Source: Halomonas sp. SpR8 (GTDB taxonomy: Bacteria; Pseudomonadota; Gammaproteobacteria; Pseudomonadales; Halomonadaceae). Taken from it: a DNA stretch of 64,000 nt. The translations under genes were made by a program, and so were the position numbers. Shown piece by piece: positions 24,830 to 34,046 of the stretch. The DNA is taken from assembly GCF_031010195.1 (NCBI RefSeq), contig NZ_JAUAMC010000011.1, positions 55,876-119,875 on the forward strand, in the 5' to 3' direction. The notes below the pieces were generated by a model. The model saw nothing but the letters and a program-made list of their open reading frames with translations. It was not told the DNA's origin and did no database searches. Within the stretch, counting starts at the first letter, position 1. Each line of letters begins with the position of its first letter.

Positions 24830-25456
24830 ATGCGTAAAGCTGCCCTGCCTACCCTACTTGTATCCACCGTTGCCGTTGCGGCGTTAATGACCAGCAGCCA
24901 AGCATTCGCTTACGGCGCGGGTGATTTCTTTACCCGCGTTGGCGTTACCAAAGTCGCCCCTAAAAGCGACAACGGCTCGCTGGCCAACGGTGCGCTATCT
25001 GTGGATGTACAGGATGAAACCAATTTCGCGTTCACCTTGGGCTATCGTTTCCACGATAAAGTTGGCGTGGAACTGTTGGCAGCGCTGCCGTTCGAGCACG
25101 ATATCCATTTGAACGGCGATAATATCGCCTCTACCAAACATCTACCGCCGACCCTGACGCTGCAGTACTACCCGCTGGGCGGCACTCAGTCTCGCATTCA
25201 GCCTTATGTGGGCGCGGGTATTAACTACACCCACTTCTCCGATGAAGAGCTGGCGATTGGTGATTTGGACCTGGATGACTCTTGGGGTGCGGCGGGGCAA
25301 GTCGGTATCGATTTATTGATCGATAAAAACTGGGCACTGAACGCTGCGGCTTGGTACATCGATATCGATACCGATGCGAGCGTTAACGGTGCGGCGGCAG
25401 GTACCGTTGAGATCGATCCTGTCGTGGTCATGGCAGGTCTTAGTTACCGATTTTAA
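24830..25456 (+). CDS. ompW: OmpW-family outer-membrane protein
   Basis: 208 residues with a signal peptide (cleavage after SQAFA, about residue 26) and an eight-stranded barrel ending in the typical aromatic residue (GLSYRF). The motif GAGDFFTRVGVTKVAP and FAFTLGYRFHDKVGVELLAALPF are typical of OmpW. It is a small hydrophobic channel of the outer membrane, often linked to osmotic, iron or oxygen changes. It is transcribed alone and followed by a terminator. Confidence 0.94.
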   Translation: MRKAALPTLLVSTVAVAALMTSSQAFAYGAGDFFTRVGVTKVAPKSDNGSLANGALSVDVQDETNFAFTLGYRFHDKVGVELLAALPFEHDIHLNGDNIASTKHLPPTLTLQYYPLGGTQSRIQPYVGAGINYTHFSDEELAIGDLDLDDSWGAAGQVGIDLLIDKNWALNAAAWYIDIDTDASVNGAAAGTVEIDPVVVMAGLSYRF

Positions 25457-25492
25457 GCCGTCGGTAAAACTGTCTCTTTGAAAGTTATCCCC

Positions 25493-25517
25493 AAAGCCTG
25501 CCTGTCTGGCAGGCTTT
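25493..25517 (+). terminator. Terminator after ompW
   Basis: AAAGCCTGCC-TGTCT-GGCAGGCTTT hairpin 37 bases after the ompW stop. The flanking As and Ts would let it act in either direction, including for yqcC. Confidence 0.75.
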
Positions 25518-25561
25518 CGCTGCTATGAGCCTACCCTCAACGCTTCCCAATCAACGCTTTC

Positions 25562-25897
25562 CTATTCACTCTCGGTGACGATTTGGTCGACTTTCTCTAC
25601 CGCCTGCACGATGAGCAGTTGGTGGTGGGCAGGTGTTTTTTCCTGCTGCAAATAGGCTGCCACAGCGGGCGCTACGTCACAATTAGCGGGCATCGCAGCA
25701 CGGGCATCGATCAAGGCATTCAAGCGCGCGATAAACACAAAGCGGATCCATTGCGGCAGCGACATGGTATCGATGCAAAATGGCTGCTGGCTGGCGAACG
25801 CTTCTGCATCAGGTGTTGGCATGCGCCATAAGTCGGCGGCTTTCATCGACGCTTCAAGCTCTAAAAGTGCTGTCTGCAGCGGTTGATAAGTACTCAT
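25562..25897 (-). CDS. yqcC: YqcC family protein
   Basis: About 111 residues. The pattern LLELEASMKAADLWR, then FCIDTMSLPQWIRFVFIARLNALI matches YqcC/DUF446. The structure is an all-helical bundle; the function is unknown. The ATG at 25897 is preferred over the longer frame at 25957, whose extra N-terminus does not fit the family. Its promoter region carries the DnaA-box-like cluster. Confidence 0.85.
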   Translation of the reverse strand: MSTYQPLQTALLELEASMKAADLWRMPTPDAEAFASQQPFCIDTMSLPQWIRFVFIARLNALIDARAAMPANCDVAPAVAAYLQQEKTPAHHQLLIVQAVEKVDQIVTESE

Positions 25898-25947
25898 AAA
25901 GTCGTTTGTCACTACCTCAGAAATGAAAAATATGTGGCGCCTGTCTA

Positions 25948-26039
25948 TTATCCCCACTCGGCGGGCGGCTTGCCACTTATCAACACTTGCGGGGAGTTAT
26001 CCATAGACTCACAGAAAACCTGCACGAGCCTGTGGATAA
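25948..26039. promoter_or_regulatory. Cluster of DnaA-box-like sites
   Basis: Four 9-base sites in 92 bases of intergenic DNA: TTATCCCCA (25948-25956), TTATCAACA (25977-25985), TTATCCATA (25997-26005) and TGTGGATAA (26031-26039, a perfect TTATCCACA on the other strand). An AT-rich run follows at 26089-26102. The cluster lies between divergent yqcC and the DUF3549 gene. Confidence 0.5.
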
Positions 26040-26224
26040 ACTATGGAAAGGTGTCGCAACGCGTGCTCTCATGGGGCTTGCGCAAAGTTGATTATTTTTT
26101 AACCGCATTGTCATTAATGCCAATGCCTTAAGCCAAGGGCATGAACACTATGTTTATCCGTCACTGCGGCTGACAGTGCCACATCAGCAAGGTAGAGTGC
26201 AGGCTTGCAACGCGGAAGGATGTC

Positions 26225-27262
26225 ATGCAACCGATTCAAACCCTTGATGAGTTTTTTACCCGCAGTGGTGGCGAGGTTTCCCTTTACCATATGGGCCGCC
26301 ATGTCGTCCCCTGCTCACGGGCGTCACTCGCTGCATTTGAAGGTGGCGAAATGGCTTGGCCGGAACCCTGGCAGGGCCAAGCGCGCCTAGCCATCGTATT
26401 TCGCCTTGGCGATATGCCCGAGCCTGCCATTTGGTTCCTGGCCCTGCCGCTGGATGAGCAGGGCATGATTGCTCCTGCCCAGCGCGATGCGTTTTTAAAC
26501 CGCCTACTGGAAACGCTCGGCCGCGCCGTTTCCCAGGTAGGCCGTGAAGAAACAGCGGACGTGGATCACTTAATGAAGGATAATCCCCTCGCCTTCACAC
26601 CTAGTGTCACTTTCCAGGCTATGCTCAATGCTCGCGCGACCCATGATAGAGGCCTGCCTGCGAGCCAACATTTTGAGCCCGTTGAAGCCTACTTGAGCGG
26701 CCAGCAAACAATTGATTGGCAGGCCTTGGGGCTACAAGGAATTGCCGATTACGCTGTGCGTATGGAAACGGCTGATGCTGAATCGCTAGCACTACGGCTA
26801 CCTGAGCTGCCTACCGCCGTTATTCACTCCCTGTGCTACTGTTTAGAGCACCAGCCATTGCCACAAGCGTTGGTTGACGCACTGCAGCGGCGCGGTGAAG
26901 CCGCCGCTCAAGCGGGCGATATTGAAACGCTGTGTGCCTGTCTGCGCGCAGTGGGGAATACGGAGGCATCAGCGGTGGGCAATTGGTACACGGCCTTGCT
27001 CAATGACACAGCGGCCTGTGGGCCGGATGTTCTGGCGGCTATCGCCGGGCGCGGTTGGGGCTATCTGGAAGACGCTCAGCGCCTACCGCTCTTTCTGCAA
27101 CGCTTGAGCGAAGATGAGCGTAGCGATTTTGCCGCCGTAGTGCGTGATATAGCGTTAATACCACGGCTACGTTTACCGATCATGATGGCACTGCGGGATG
27201 CGCCCGAAGGCTCTCCTATTCAACGCCGTTTATCCCGGATGATGTCACACAGGAACACTTAA
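26225..27262 (+). CDS. DUF3549 family protein
   Basis: 345 residues, soluble, with a first 130-residue part (QTLDEFFTRSGGEVSLYHMGRHV, FRLGDMPEPAIWFLALPLDEQG) and an alpha-helical second part that looks like HEAT-type repeats. It matches the DUF3549 family of Pseudomonas and relatives. The function is unknown. It begins the row DUF3549 - rimB - rimK, and the spacing (36 and 38 bases) suggests co-transcription. Confidence 0.85.
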   Translation: MQPIQTLDEFFTRSGGEVSLYHMGRHVVPCSRASLAAFEGGEMAWPEPWQGQARLAIVFRLGDMPEPAIWFLALPLDEQGMIAPAQRDAFLNRLLETLGRAVSQVGREETADVDHLMKDNPLAFTPSVTFQAMLNARATHDRGLPASQHFEPVEAYLSGQQTIDWQALGLQGIADYAVRMETADAESLALRLPELPTAVIHSLCYCLEHQPLPQALVDALQRRGEAAAQAGDIETLCACLRAVGNTEASAVGNWYTALLNDTAACGPDVLAAIAGRGWGYLEDAQRLPLFLQRLSEDERSDFAAVVRDIALIPRLRLPIMMALRDAPEGSPIQRRLSRMMSHRNT

Positions 27263-27298
27263 TCTGATGTTGTCACTTTCATTTGTAAGGAGTGAGCC

Positions 27299-27739
27299 GT
27301 GAAGGAATTACCCTATCAGGCTAAGGCGGTTATTGGCCGCCGTGAAATGGTGACGCTACCTGAGCTAGGACTTCACCTATGCTGCAAAGCAGATACCGGC
27401 GCACGCACGTCTGCTCTACACGCAGAAGAAATAGAGACACATGAAGATGAACATGGTCAACTGTGGGTTAGTTTTATTACCCACAGCGGTGGCCCAGACA
27501 CGCCGGCCCACCGCTACAGTTTGCACTTGCATGATCGGCGCCAGGTCACCAGTTCCAACGGCCATAGCGAGTGGCGTTATGTGATACGTACTCCCATGCA
27601 GATGGGCGATTTGAATTTTCCTGTTGAACTGTCGCTTACTGACCGTAGCAATATGCGCCATCCGATGCTATTAGGACGCCGTGCCATGCGGCGCTTGCTG
27701 GTCGCTCCCGGTGCTGCATTTTTGCACGGTGAGCCTTAA
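27299..27739 (+). CDS. rimB: RimB-like protease (ATP-dependent zinc protease family)
   Basis: 146 residues. The motif KADTGARTSALHA (near residues 30-42) carries the DTGA of retropepsin-like proteases, with VELSLTDRSNMRHPMLLGRRAM near the end. This family sits next to rimK in many gammaproteobacteria and is called RimB in Pseudomonas, where it takes part with RimK in modifying ribosomal protein S6. The start is GTG with TAAGGAG upstream. Confidence 0.8.
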   Translation: MKELPYQAKAVIGRREMVTLPELGLHLCCKADTGARTSALHAEEIETHEDEHGQLWVSFITHSGGPDTPAHRYSLHLHDRRQVTSSNGHSEWRYVIRTPMQMGDLNFPVELSLTDRSNMRHPMLLGRRAMRRLLVAPGAAFLHGEP

Positions 27740-27777
27740 TCCATTTTGCCGCCTTACCCAGGCTCGGAGTCCCCTAG

Positions 27778-28686
27778 ATGCATATCGCTCTGCTTTCGCG
27801 CAATCGCAACTTGTACTCTACCCGCCGCTTAGTTGAAGCCGCAGAGCAGCGTGGACATACCGCTCGTGTAGTGGATACGCTGCGCTGCTATATGAGCATT
27901 ACATCGCACAACCCTTCAATTCACTATAAAGGTCAAGAAATTGAGCATTTTGATGCGGTGATCCCACGCATTGGTGCATCGGTGACCTTTTACGGCTGTG
28001 CGTTGTTACGTCAGTTTGAGATGATGGGCACATACGTTATTAACGACAATGTGTCTATTACCCGCTCGCGGGACAAGCTGCGCTCGCTGCAGTTGCTGTC
28101 TCGCAAGGGGCTTGGGCTACCAATTACCGGTTTTGCTCACTCGCCCGACGATATTCCCGATTTAATCACCATGGTCAAAGGCGCTCCGCTGGTGATTAAA
28201 CTGCTTGAAGGCACACAAGGCATTGGCGTGGTATTGGCAGAAACTAACCAAGCGGCTGAATCAGTGATCCAGGCGTTCATGGGTATGAAAGCCAACATTA
28301 TGGTGCAGGAGTACATTAAGGAAGCGCGCGGAGCCGACATTCGTTGTTTTGTGATCGGCGATAAAGTCGTCGCCTCGATGAAACGCCAAGCGGCAGAGGG
28401 TGAGTTCCGTTCAAACCTACACCGCGGTGGTTCCGCGAGTGTGATTCGGATCACCCCGGAAGAGCGCTCAACAGCGATTCGCGCTGCCAAGGCCATGGGA
28501 CTCCGCGTGGCCGGTGTCGATTTACTGCGCTCTAATCATGGTCCGGTGATAATGGAAGTTAACTCGTCGCCTGGTTTACAGGGCATCGAGAGCGCTACCG
28601 GTAAAGATATTGCAGGCATGATCATTGAGCATATAGAAAAAAATGCCACGCCCGCCCGAAAAGCGCCTCCCAAGCCTAAAGGTTAA
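27778..28686 (+). CDS. rimK: Ribosomal protein S6 glutamate ligase
   Basis: 302 residues with an ATP-grasp fold: [11 protein letters not shown] near residue 63, [40 protein letters not shown], and the metal-binding [13 protein letters not shown]. It adds glutamates to the C-terminus of ribosomal protein S6 and so tunes the ribosome. It follows rimB by 38 bases and is likely in the same transcript. Confidence 0.95.
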   Translation: MHIALLSRNRNLYSTRRLVEAAEQRGHTARVVDTLRCYMSITSHNPSIHYKGQEIEHFDAVIPRIGASVTFYGCALLRQFEMMGTYVINDNVSITRSRDKLRSLQLLSRKGLGLPITGFAHSPDDIPDLITMVKGAPLVIKLLEGTQGIGVVLAETNQAAESVIQAFMGMKANIMVQEYIKEARGADIRCFVIGDKVVASMKRQAAEGEFRSNLHRGGSASVIRITPEERSTAIRAAKAMGLRVAGVDLLRSNHGPVIMEVNSSPGLQGIESATGKDIAGMIIEHIEKNATPARKAPPKPKG

Positions 28687-28774
28687 GGCGTTAATGCAAA
28701 AATAAACCATTGAGGGGGTGGCAAATCGGCGCTGTCACCGCCACAATCTGCGTCACCGAAGGAGGTAGACGCTC

Positions 28775-29221
28775 ATGTTTCTCGATAATCGCCAAGTGGC
28801 GATGGACAGCGTATTGGAAGCGCTGGCCGATAGCATTGATTATTTCCAAGACAATATCGAACGCCTGCGACCCTCACTGCGCGACGCGTTAAAGCCGCAT
28901 TACACGGAACGGCTCAAGAAAATGCGTAAGTTGCAGGAGCTCGCCCGTGCGCATTTGAAAATGCTGCCTCGGGATGCGGACGTCGAACGCGATGATTTTT
29001 TATGGCTTTGGAGTCGCCTGAAAAGCTTTGTCGGCAACGATAGTCAGGTATTGATCAATGAGCTATTAGAGCAAGAGCGGGTACTGATGCAGGCGCTCTC
29101 CTCGCTGTTTACCCACCCTCTACCCGAACCGATCGAACCGGTGGTAGAAGAGTGTATGCAAGGGTGCCGCAAGCTTATCCGCGAGCTGTATGCGCTGCAA
29201 AAGCGTAAAACGCACCGCTAA
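28775..29221 (+). CDS. Helical protein of unknown function
   Basis: 148 residues, almost entirely helical and charged (ERLKKMRKLQELARAHLKML, LINELLEQERVLMQALSSLF). No motif or family was recognised. The ATG has GGAGGT at good spacing. It lies 88 bases after rimK and overlaps the stop of sanA on the other strand by four bases. Confidence 0.65.
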   Translation: MFLDNRQVAMDSVLEALADSIDYFQDNIERLRPSLRDALKPHYTERLKKMRKLQELARAHLKMLPRDADVERDDFLWLWSRLKSFVGNDSQVLINELLEQERVLMQALSSLFTHPLPEPIEPVVEECMQGCRKLIRELYALQKRKTHR

Positions 29222-29940
29222 GGGGCTGTAAAGCGCTCGTTTAGCGAAGGCAAAATAAGATCGATGGGCGCCCGCCTGGGCAACTCGATGGGCTCGGGCG
29301 TGCCGAGAAAATAGGGCTCCCTCCCCCACACATAGAGATCGCCCAGGGTAGCCACACGCGCTGCCCACTCGCGCAGTTTTAAACGCCACCCCACCGTTAC
29401 CGTAGGGTCATCCGCCACACAGCCAGTGACATCGATACCTAGCGCACGACCAATATACACCGCGCGGGGAAGATGCCAGCTCTGGGTGATCAACAGGGCT
29501 TTCTCCAACTGAAAGACATCCCGGGCACGCGCTAGTGTGTCGTAGGTACTAAAGCCTGCAAAATCCATGGTCAGTTGCTCAGACGCTACGCCGCGGCGAT
29601 ACAGCTCGCGCCACATTGCCCGTGGTTCGTTATATGCCTGGGTACGGTTATCCCCGGAGAGCAAAAGGTGCTCGACCTGGGACTGTTCAATTAGGGTAGC
29701 AGCGGTTCGCATGCGGGCATGGAAGTGCGGATTGCGCCCCCCTCTACGTGTCCAGTGCGACGTGCCGAAGACAATCCCCACATCTGCCGGGCGGCACTGC
29801 TGCGGTTGACGCTCAATATAAGCGGCAGTCGTCGCGAGCACCCAAAAATTGCCACCTATAAACAGCAATGTCGCCAGCAGCAATAACGCTCCTAGCGACA
29901 TTAATAAACGCTTTAGCCATTTCAACAAAACGCTGTGCAT
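29218..29940 (-). CDS. sanA: SanA/YdcF-family envelope protein
   Basis: 240 residues. One N-terminal transmembrane helix (about residues 12-35), then a DUF218 domain with GIVFGTSHW, HLLLSGDNRTQAYNEP, AGFSTYDTLARARDVF and LLITQSWHLPRAVYI. SanA-type proteins affect envelope permeability (vancomycin sensitivity in E. coli) by an unsettled mechanism. It is convergent with the helical protein gene. Confidence 0.88.
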   Translation of the reverse strand: MHSVLLKWLKRLLMSLGALLLLATLLFIGGNFWVLATTAAYIERQPQQCRPADVGIVFGTSHWTRRGGRNPHFHARMRTAATLIEQSQVEHLLLSGDNRTQAYNEPRAMWRELYRRGVASEQLTMDFAGFSTYDTLARARDVFQLEKALLITQSWHLPRAVYIGRALGIDVTGCVADDPTVTVGWRLKLREWAARVATLGDLYVWGREPYFLGTPEPIELPRRAPIDLILPSLNERFTAP

Positions 29941-29973
29941 CCAGCTCCCCAGCCAGGCTTAACCCAGCAGGCC

Positions 29974-30543
29974 CTAGAACATGCCCAGTTCAAGTTTGGC
30001 CTCGTCACTCATCATGTCACGGCTCCAGGGCGGGCTGAAGACTATTTCGGTGTGCACTTTGCTGATCTGCGGCGCGCCGAGTATTTTATTGCGCGCATCC
30101 GCCGCTATCACATCGCCCATCCCACAACCAGGGGCCGTCAGCGTCATGCGAATGGTCACCAGCCGCTCGCCGCTAATAAGACGCTCGATGCGGCAGCCAT
30201 AAACCAGGCCCAGTTCAACGATATTAACCGGAATCTCCGGATCAAAGCAGGTACGCAACTGTTCCCAAACGAACTGCTCTATCTCCTCCTCGCTAGCCGT
30301 TTCGGGCAGCGTAGGACGCGGTAGCGGCTCTAACCCCAGTGCATCCAGGTTGCTCCCCTCAATTAAGTAGAGTCGCCCCTCAAAACCGACGCTTACCGTA
30401 CTGCCCTTCGCTTGCATGACGCTAACAACGTTATCTTCGGCCAGTGTTTCCGTGCTACCAAACGGAATGGCAATAGCCTCCACATCGCGCTGGAGCGGCA
30501 ACTGTTGACCACGTTCGAGGCTGGCAACTTGCTCAAAATCCAT
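29974..30543 (-). CDS. sufT: Iron-sulfur assembly factor SufT
   Basis: 189 residues. The second half holds a MIP18/DUF59 domain with FDPEIPVNIVELGLVYG and TAPGCGMGDVIAADAR, while the N-terminal 75 residues (PFGSTETLAEDNVVSVMQA) are the extra domain of SufT. It supports maturation of iron-sulfur proteins. It lies 37 bases downstream of sufS as the last gene of the suf operon; sanA follows about 30 bases later on the same strand. Confidence 0.92.
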   Translation of the reverse strand: MDFEQVASLERGQQLPLQRDVEAIAIPFGSTETLAEDNVVSVMQAKGSTVSVGFEGRLYLIEGSNLDALGLEPLPRPTLPETASEEEIEQFVWEQLRTCFDPEIPVNIVELGLVYGCRIERLISGERLVTIRMTLTAPGCGMGDVIAADARNKILGAPQISKVHTEIVFSPPWSRDMMSDEAKLELGMF

Positions 30544-30579
30544 AACTGTCCTTAAATGACGATCCTTAAAGAACCGACC

Positions 30580-31860
30580 TTAACGCACCATACCAATGAC
30601 ACGTTGGAGTGCTTCAACAAAACTATCCACTTCTTCGAGCGTATTATACGCCGCAAATGAAGCACGGCACGTCGCGTCGACCCCAAAATGATGCAACAAG
30701 GGCTGTGCGCAGTGGTGACCGGTACGAATAGCGACACCAAGCTGATCAATCAGCAGGCCGATGTCTTGCGCATGAGCCCCTTCCACCACAAAGGATAATA
30801 CCCCTGTTTTTTGCGGCGCAGTGCCTAAAATACGCAGACCATTGATACGCCCGATCGCCTGAGTAGCTTGATCAAGTAGTTGCCCTTCCCAGTCACCAAT
30901 AGCAGCTATACCGACACTCTCCATCCACTCAAGGGCTCGGCCCAGGGCGATGACCTCCGCAATAGCAGGCGTGCCCGCTTCAAATTTATGCGGAATAGCG
31001 GCAAAGGTGGTGCCTGCGTCAAAGGAGACTGTTTTAATCATCTCCCCGCCTCCCTGCCAGGGCGGCATGGCTTCAAGCAGTGCTTGCTTGCCATAGAGTA
31101 CGCCAACGCCAGTGGGTCCATACACTTTATGGCCGGAGAAGGCATAGAAGTCGGCGTCGATGGCCTGCACATCGATCACTTGATGCGGTGCTGCCTGGGC
31201 GCCATCAATTAGAATCAGCGCACCCTGCTGATGGGCAAGGGCTGCCATTTCTTGCACCGGGTTGATAGTACCCAGGGCGTTAGAGACGTGGTTAACCGCC
31301 ACCAGTTTGGTGCGTTCACTCAGCAGCTCGCGGTAAGCGGCCATATCCAGCGCGCCGTTGGCCTCGACGGGAATCACCTTGATGGTAAAACCAATCTCAG
31401 CGGCCAGCAGCTGCCAGGGCACAATGTTGGAGTGGTGCTCCAGCATGGAAATCAGCACTTCATCTCCGGGAGCGAGGTTTGTACGCCCCCAGCTATGAAC
31501 GACCAGATTAATCGCTTCCGTGGTGCCACGGGTAAAGATGATCTGACGCGCATCTTCCGCATTAAGGAACGCCTTAACCCGTTGCCGCGTGCCTTCAAAC
31601 GCCGCCGTCGCCTCATCGGCTAGGGTATGCAACCCACGGTGAATGTTGGCGTTATAGCGCGAGTAGTAATCGCTAAACACATCAATCACCTGCTGAGGTG
31701 TCTGGCTGGTCGCCGCGTTGTCTAAATAGATCAGCGGTTTGCCATGCACCTCACGGGCCAGCACCGGAAAGTCCTGGCGCAGGCGCATAACATCAAAGGT
31801 CGCCTGCTCAGGGCTCGCTTGAGAAGGGCTGGGCATTGGCTCAATAACGGGATGTGACAT
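30580..31860 (-). CDS. sufS: Cysteine desulfurase SufS
   Basis: 426 residues, a PLP enzyme that removes sulfur from cysteine for cluster assembly. It carries the PLP lysine motif FSGHKVYGPTGVG, EHHSNIVPWQ and the active-site cysteine in RTGHHCAQPL. The N-terminal 25 residues are an extension compared with E. coli SufS. No sufE or sufU partner is present in the operon, so the sulfur acceptor must be encoded elsewhere or replaced. Confidence 0.96.
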   Translation of the reverse strand: MSHPVIEPMPSPSQASPEQATFDVMRLRQDFPVLAREVHGKPLIYLDNAATSQTPQQVIDVFSDYYSRYNANIHRGLHTLADEATAAFEGTRQRVKAFLNAEDARQIIFTRGTTEAINLVVHSWGRTNLAPGDEVLISMLEHHSNIVPWQLLAAEIGFTIKVIPVEANGALDMAAYRELLSERTKLVAVNHVSNALGTINPVQEMAALAHQQGALILIDGAQAAPHQVIDVQAIDADFYAFSGHKVYGPTGVGVLYGKQALLEAMPPWQGGGEMIKTVSFDAGTTFAAIPHKFEAGTPAIAEVIALGRALEWMESVGIAAIGDWEGQLLDQATQAIGRINGLRILGTAPQKTGVLSFVVEGAHAQDIGLLIDQLGVAIRTGHHCAQPLLHHFGVDATCRASFAAYNTLEEVDSFVEALQRVIGMVR

Positions 31861-31886
31861 CAGACGCTCCTGATTGGATAGTGGCG

Positions 31887-33227
31887 CTAGTCGTTAAGTG
31901 AAACCGCCGCTTCGACAAGCCCGGCAAGATTGAAGCGCTCTGGCAGCTTGCCAGCAACCGCTAATTCAACGCGCTCGGCAATCTCATCCAGGGTGACTTT
32001 GTCCAACACCTCGCCAGCAAAAGCGAGCGTGAGCAGCCCCCGGGCAGTGGCTTCATCGATACCGCGCGTGCGCAGTGCATAGATCGCTTCTTCATCTAGC
32101 TGGCCAGTGGTGGTGCCGTGGGAGCACTTAACGTCATCCGCGTAAATCTCAAGCTCGGGCTTGGCATCGATGTGGGCGCGATCCGACAGCAGCAGATTTT
32201 GGTTACTTTGAAAACCTTCAATTTTCTGGCTATCGCGCTTGACGTAGACCTTGCCGTTAAACACCCCGTGGGCGCGATCGTCCAAAATGCCCTTGTAGTT
32301 CTCGTTAGAGAACGTCAGCGGCGCATTGTGGTTAACCTTAGTGTGGTTGTCGACGTGCTGGCGCCCCTGACCGAAAAACAGCCCCAAGAAGTTGGTTTCA
32401 GCACCCAGACCATTCAAATCGCTGATCAAGTCGTTACGTACCAGCGCACCGCCCAGGCTCAAATTGTAGGAGGTATAGCGCGTATCGCGGCCCTGCTCAA
32501 CGTGAATGCTCGCCACGTGCATATCACCCAGCGGCGCTTCTTGCAGCTTGTAGTGGGCTAGGATCGCACCGCGGTCAAGCATCAGCTCGCCTACCACGTT
32601 AGTAAAGTTAGCCGCTTCGCTTTCGCCGGTGTAGTGCTCGATCAGTGTGGCTTCGCTACGGCCGCCAGCTTCCACCAGCACTCGCGGGTGACACATCACC
32701 GGCTGGCCCGCACGGGACAGAAACTGCAGCAGAATGGGTTTCTCAACCACGGTGCCGGGTGCAATACGCACCACGGCACCCTCTTCCATAAAGGCGGTGT
32801 TTAGCGCGGCGAAGGGCGAAAAATCCACACCGGTTAAGCGCCCCAGCGGGCCACCCACAGCCTCGTGATTTTCTGCCAATGCTTTGGAGAGCGGCAACAC
32901 CTGAACGCTCGACGGCAGTGAATCCACATCCGAGAGCGCCGATGAGAAAACGCCATCCACAAACGTCAGGCGGTAGGCATCAATGGGCAGCGTTAGCGCC
33001 GCGGCGCTGGCCTGGGAGAACTCAGCGTTGTCGGCGAGGGCAAAGTTGCCCTGGGCAATCGCGCGCACATCGGTGTATTTCCACTCTTCATCACGGCGAG
33101 TGGGAAAACCCAGCGCTTCAAAACGCGCAGCACCCGCTTGGCGACGTGCGGCAATCCAGGTAGGTTCCGCCGTGTAGTTCGAGCTGCGCGCCTTCAGCGT
33201 ATCTAAAAAGGTTTGCGTATCGCTCAT
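31887..33227 (-). CDS. sufD: SUF scaffold subunit SufD
   Basis: 446 residues with the beta-helix core of SufB/SufD (DRAHGVFNGKVYVKRDSQK, DDVKCSHGTTTGQLDEEAIYALRTRGI, the typical CSHGATxG stretch). It pairs with SufB and SufC to form the cluster-building scaffold. Its start overlaps the sufC stop by four bases (ATGA), which indicates translational coupling. Confidence 0.95.
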   Translation of the reverse strand: MSDTQTFLDTLKARSSNYTAEPTWIAARRQAGAARFEALGFPTRRDEEWKYTDVRAIAQGNFALADNAEFSQASAAALTLPIDAYRLTFVDGVFSSALSDVDSLPSSVQVLPLSKALAENHEAVGGPLGRLTGVDFSPFAALNTAFMEEGAVVRIAPGTVVEKPILLQFLSRAGQPVMCHPRVLVEAGGRSEATLIEHYTGESEAANFTNVVGELMLDRGAILAHYKLQEAPLGDMHVASIHVEQGRDTRYTSYNLSLGGALVRNDLISDLNGLGAETNFLGLFFGQGRQHVDNHTKVNHNAPLTFSNENYKGILDDRAHGVFNGKVYVKRDSQKIEGFQSNQNLLLSDRAHIDAKPELEIYADDVKCSHGTTTGQLDEEAIYALRTRGIDEATARGLLTLAFAGEVLDKVTLDEIAERVELAVAGKLPERFNLAGLVEAAVSLND

Positions 33228-33973
33228 GCCACAGACTCCTCGATACCTTCGTAACCATTGGCTTCCAACTGCTTCGCAAGCTCAGCGTCACCGGTTTTGA
33301 CGATACGGCCATCGACCAGGACGTGAACCTTATCCGGTACAATGTAATCCAGCAGGCGCTGATAGTGAGTGACCAGCAGAATAGCGCGGTCTTCAGCACG
33401 CAGGCTGTTAACGCCGTCGGCGACCACTTTCATGGCGTCGATATCCAAGCCCGAATCGATCTCATCGAGCATGGCGAGCTTCGGCTGCAGCACTAGCATT
33501 TGCAGGATCTCGTTACGCTTTTTCTCACCGCCGGAGAAGCCTTCGTTAACGGCGCGCTGGAGAAAGCTGGCGTCCATTTTCATATAGCCTAGTTTCTCTT
33601 TGACCAGCTTCATAAACTCCGGTGCGGGCATTTCGCCTTCACCGCGAGCTACGCGCTGGGCATTAAGCGCCGACTTCAGTAGGTAAATGTTTTTAACCCC
33701 TGGAATCTCCACTGGGTACTGGAAACCCAACAGCAAACCGGCCTGGGCGCGCTCTTCAATTTCCATCTCGAGCACGTCTTTGCCTTCAAAGGTAATCGTG
33801 CCCTGGGTGACTTCGTAGCCATCTTTACCGGCAATCACCGCGGATAGAGTCGATTTACCCGCGCCGTTCGGCCCCATAATGGCGTGCACTTCACCCGCCT
33901 TGATGGTCAGGGTCAGGCCTTTGAGGATTTCATTACCTTCGACGGAGACGTGTAAATCATTCACTTGCAACAT
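33224..33973 (-). CDS. sufC: SUF ATPase SufC
   Basis: 249 residues, an ABC-type ATPase: Walker A GPNGAGKSTLS, signature FSGGEKKRNEI, Walker B LAMLDEIDSGLDIDA and the switch His in LVTHYQRLL. It powers conformational changes in SufBCD. It lies 73 bases after sufB. Confidence 0.97.
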   Translation of the reverse strand: MLQVNDLHVSVEGNEILKGLTLTIKAGEVHAIMGPNGAGKSTLSAVIAGKDGYEVTQGTITFEGKDVLEMEIEERAQAGLLLGFQYPVEIPGVKNIYLLKSALNAQRVARGEGEMPAPEFMKLVKEKLGYMKMDASFLQRAVNEGFSGGEKKRNEILQMLVLQPKLAMLDEIDSGLDIDAMKVVADGVNSLRAEDRAILLVTHYQRLLDYIVPDKVHVLVDGRIVKTGDAELAKQLEANGYEGIEESVA

Positions 33974-34046
33974 ATTGATTACCTTCTGATTCTGGCGAGT
34001 CGCTACGGCGACACTACTATAATTAAGTGGAATAAATGACCAGCGG

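Noticed and set aside
21023..24830. Prophage or transposon remnant
   Set aside because: No transposase, integrase, terminal repeats or phage genes were seen; the attC-like layout fits cassettes better.
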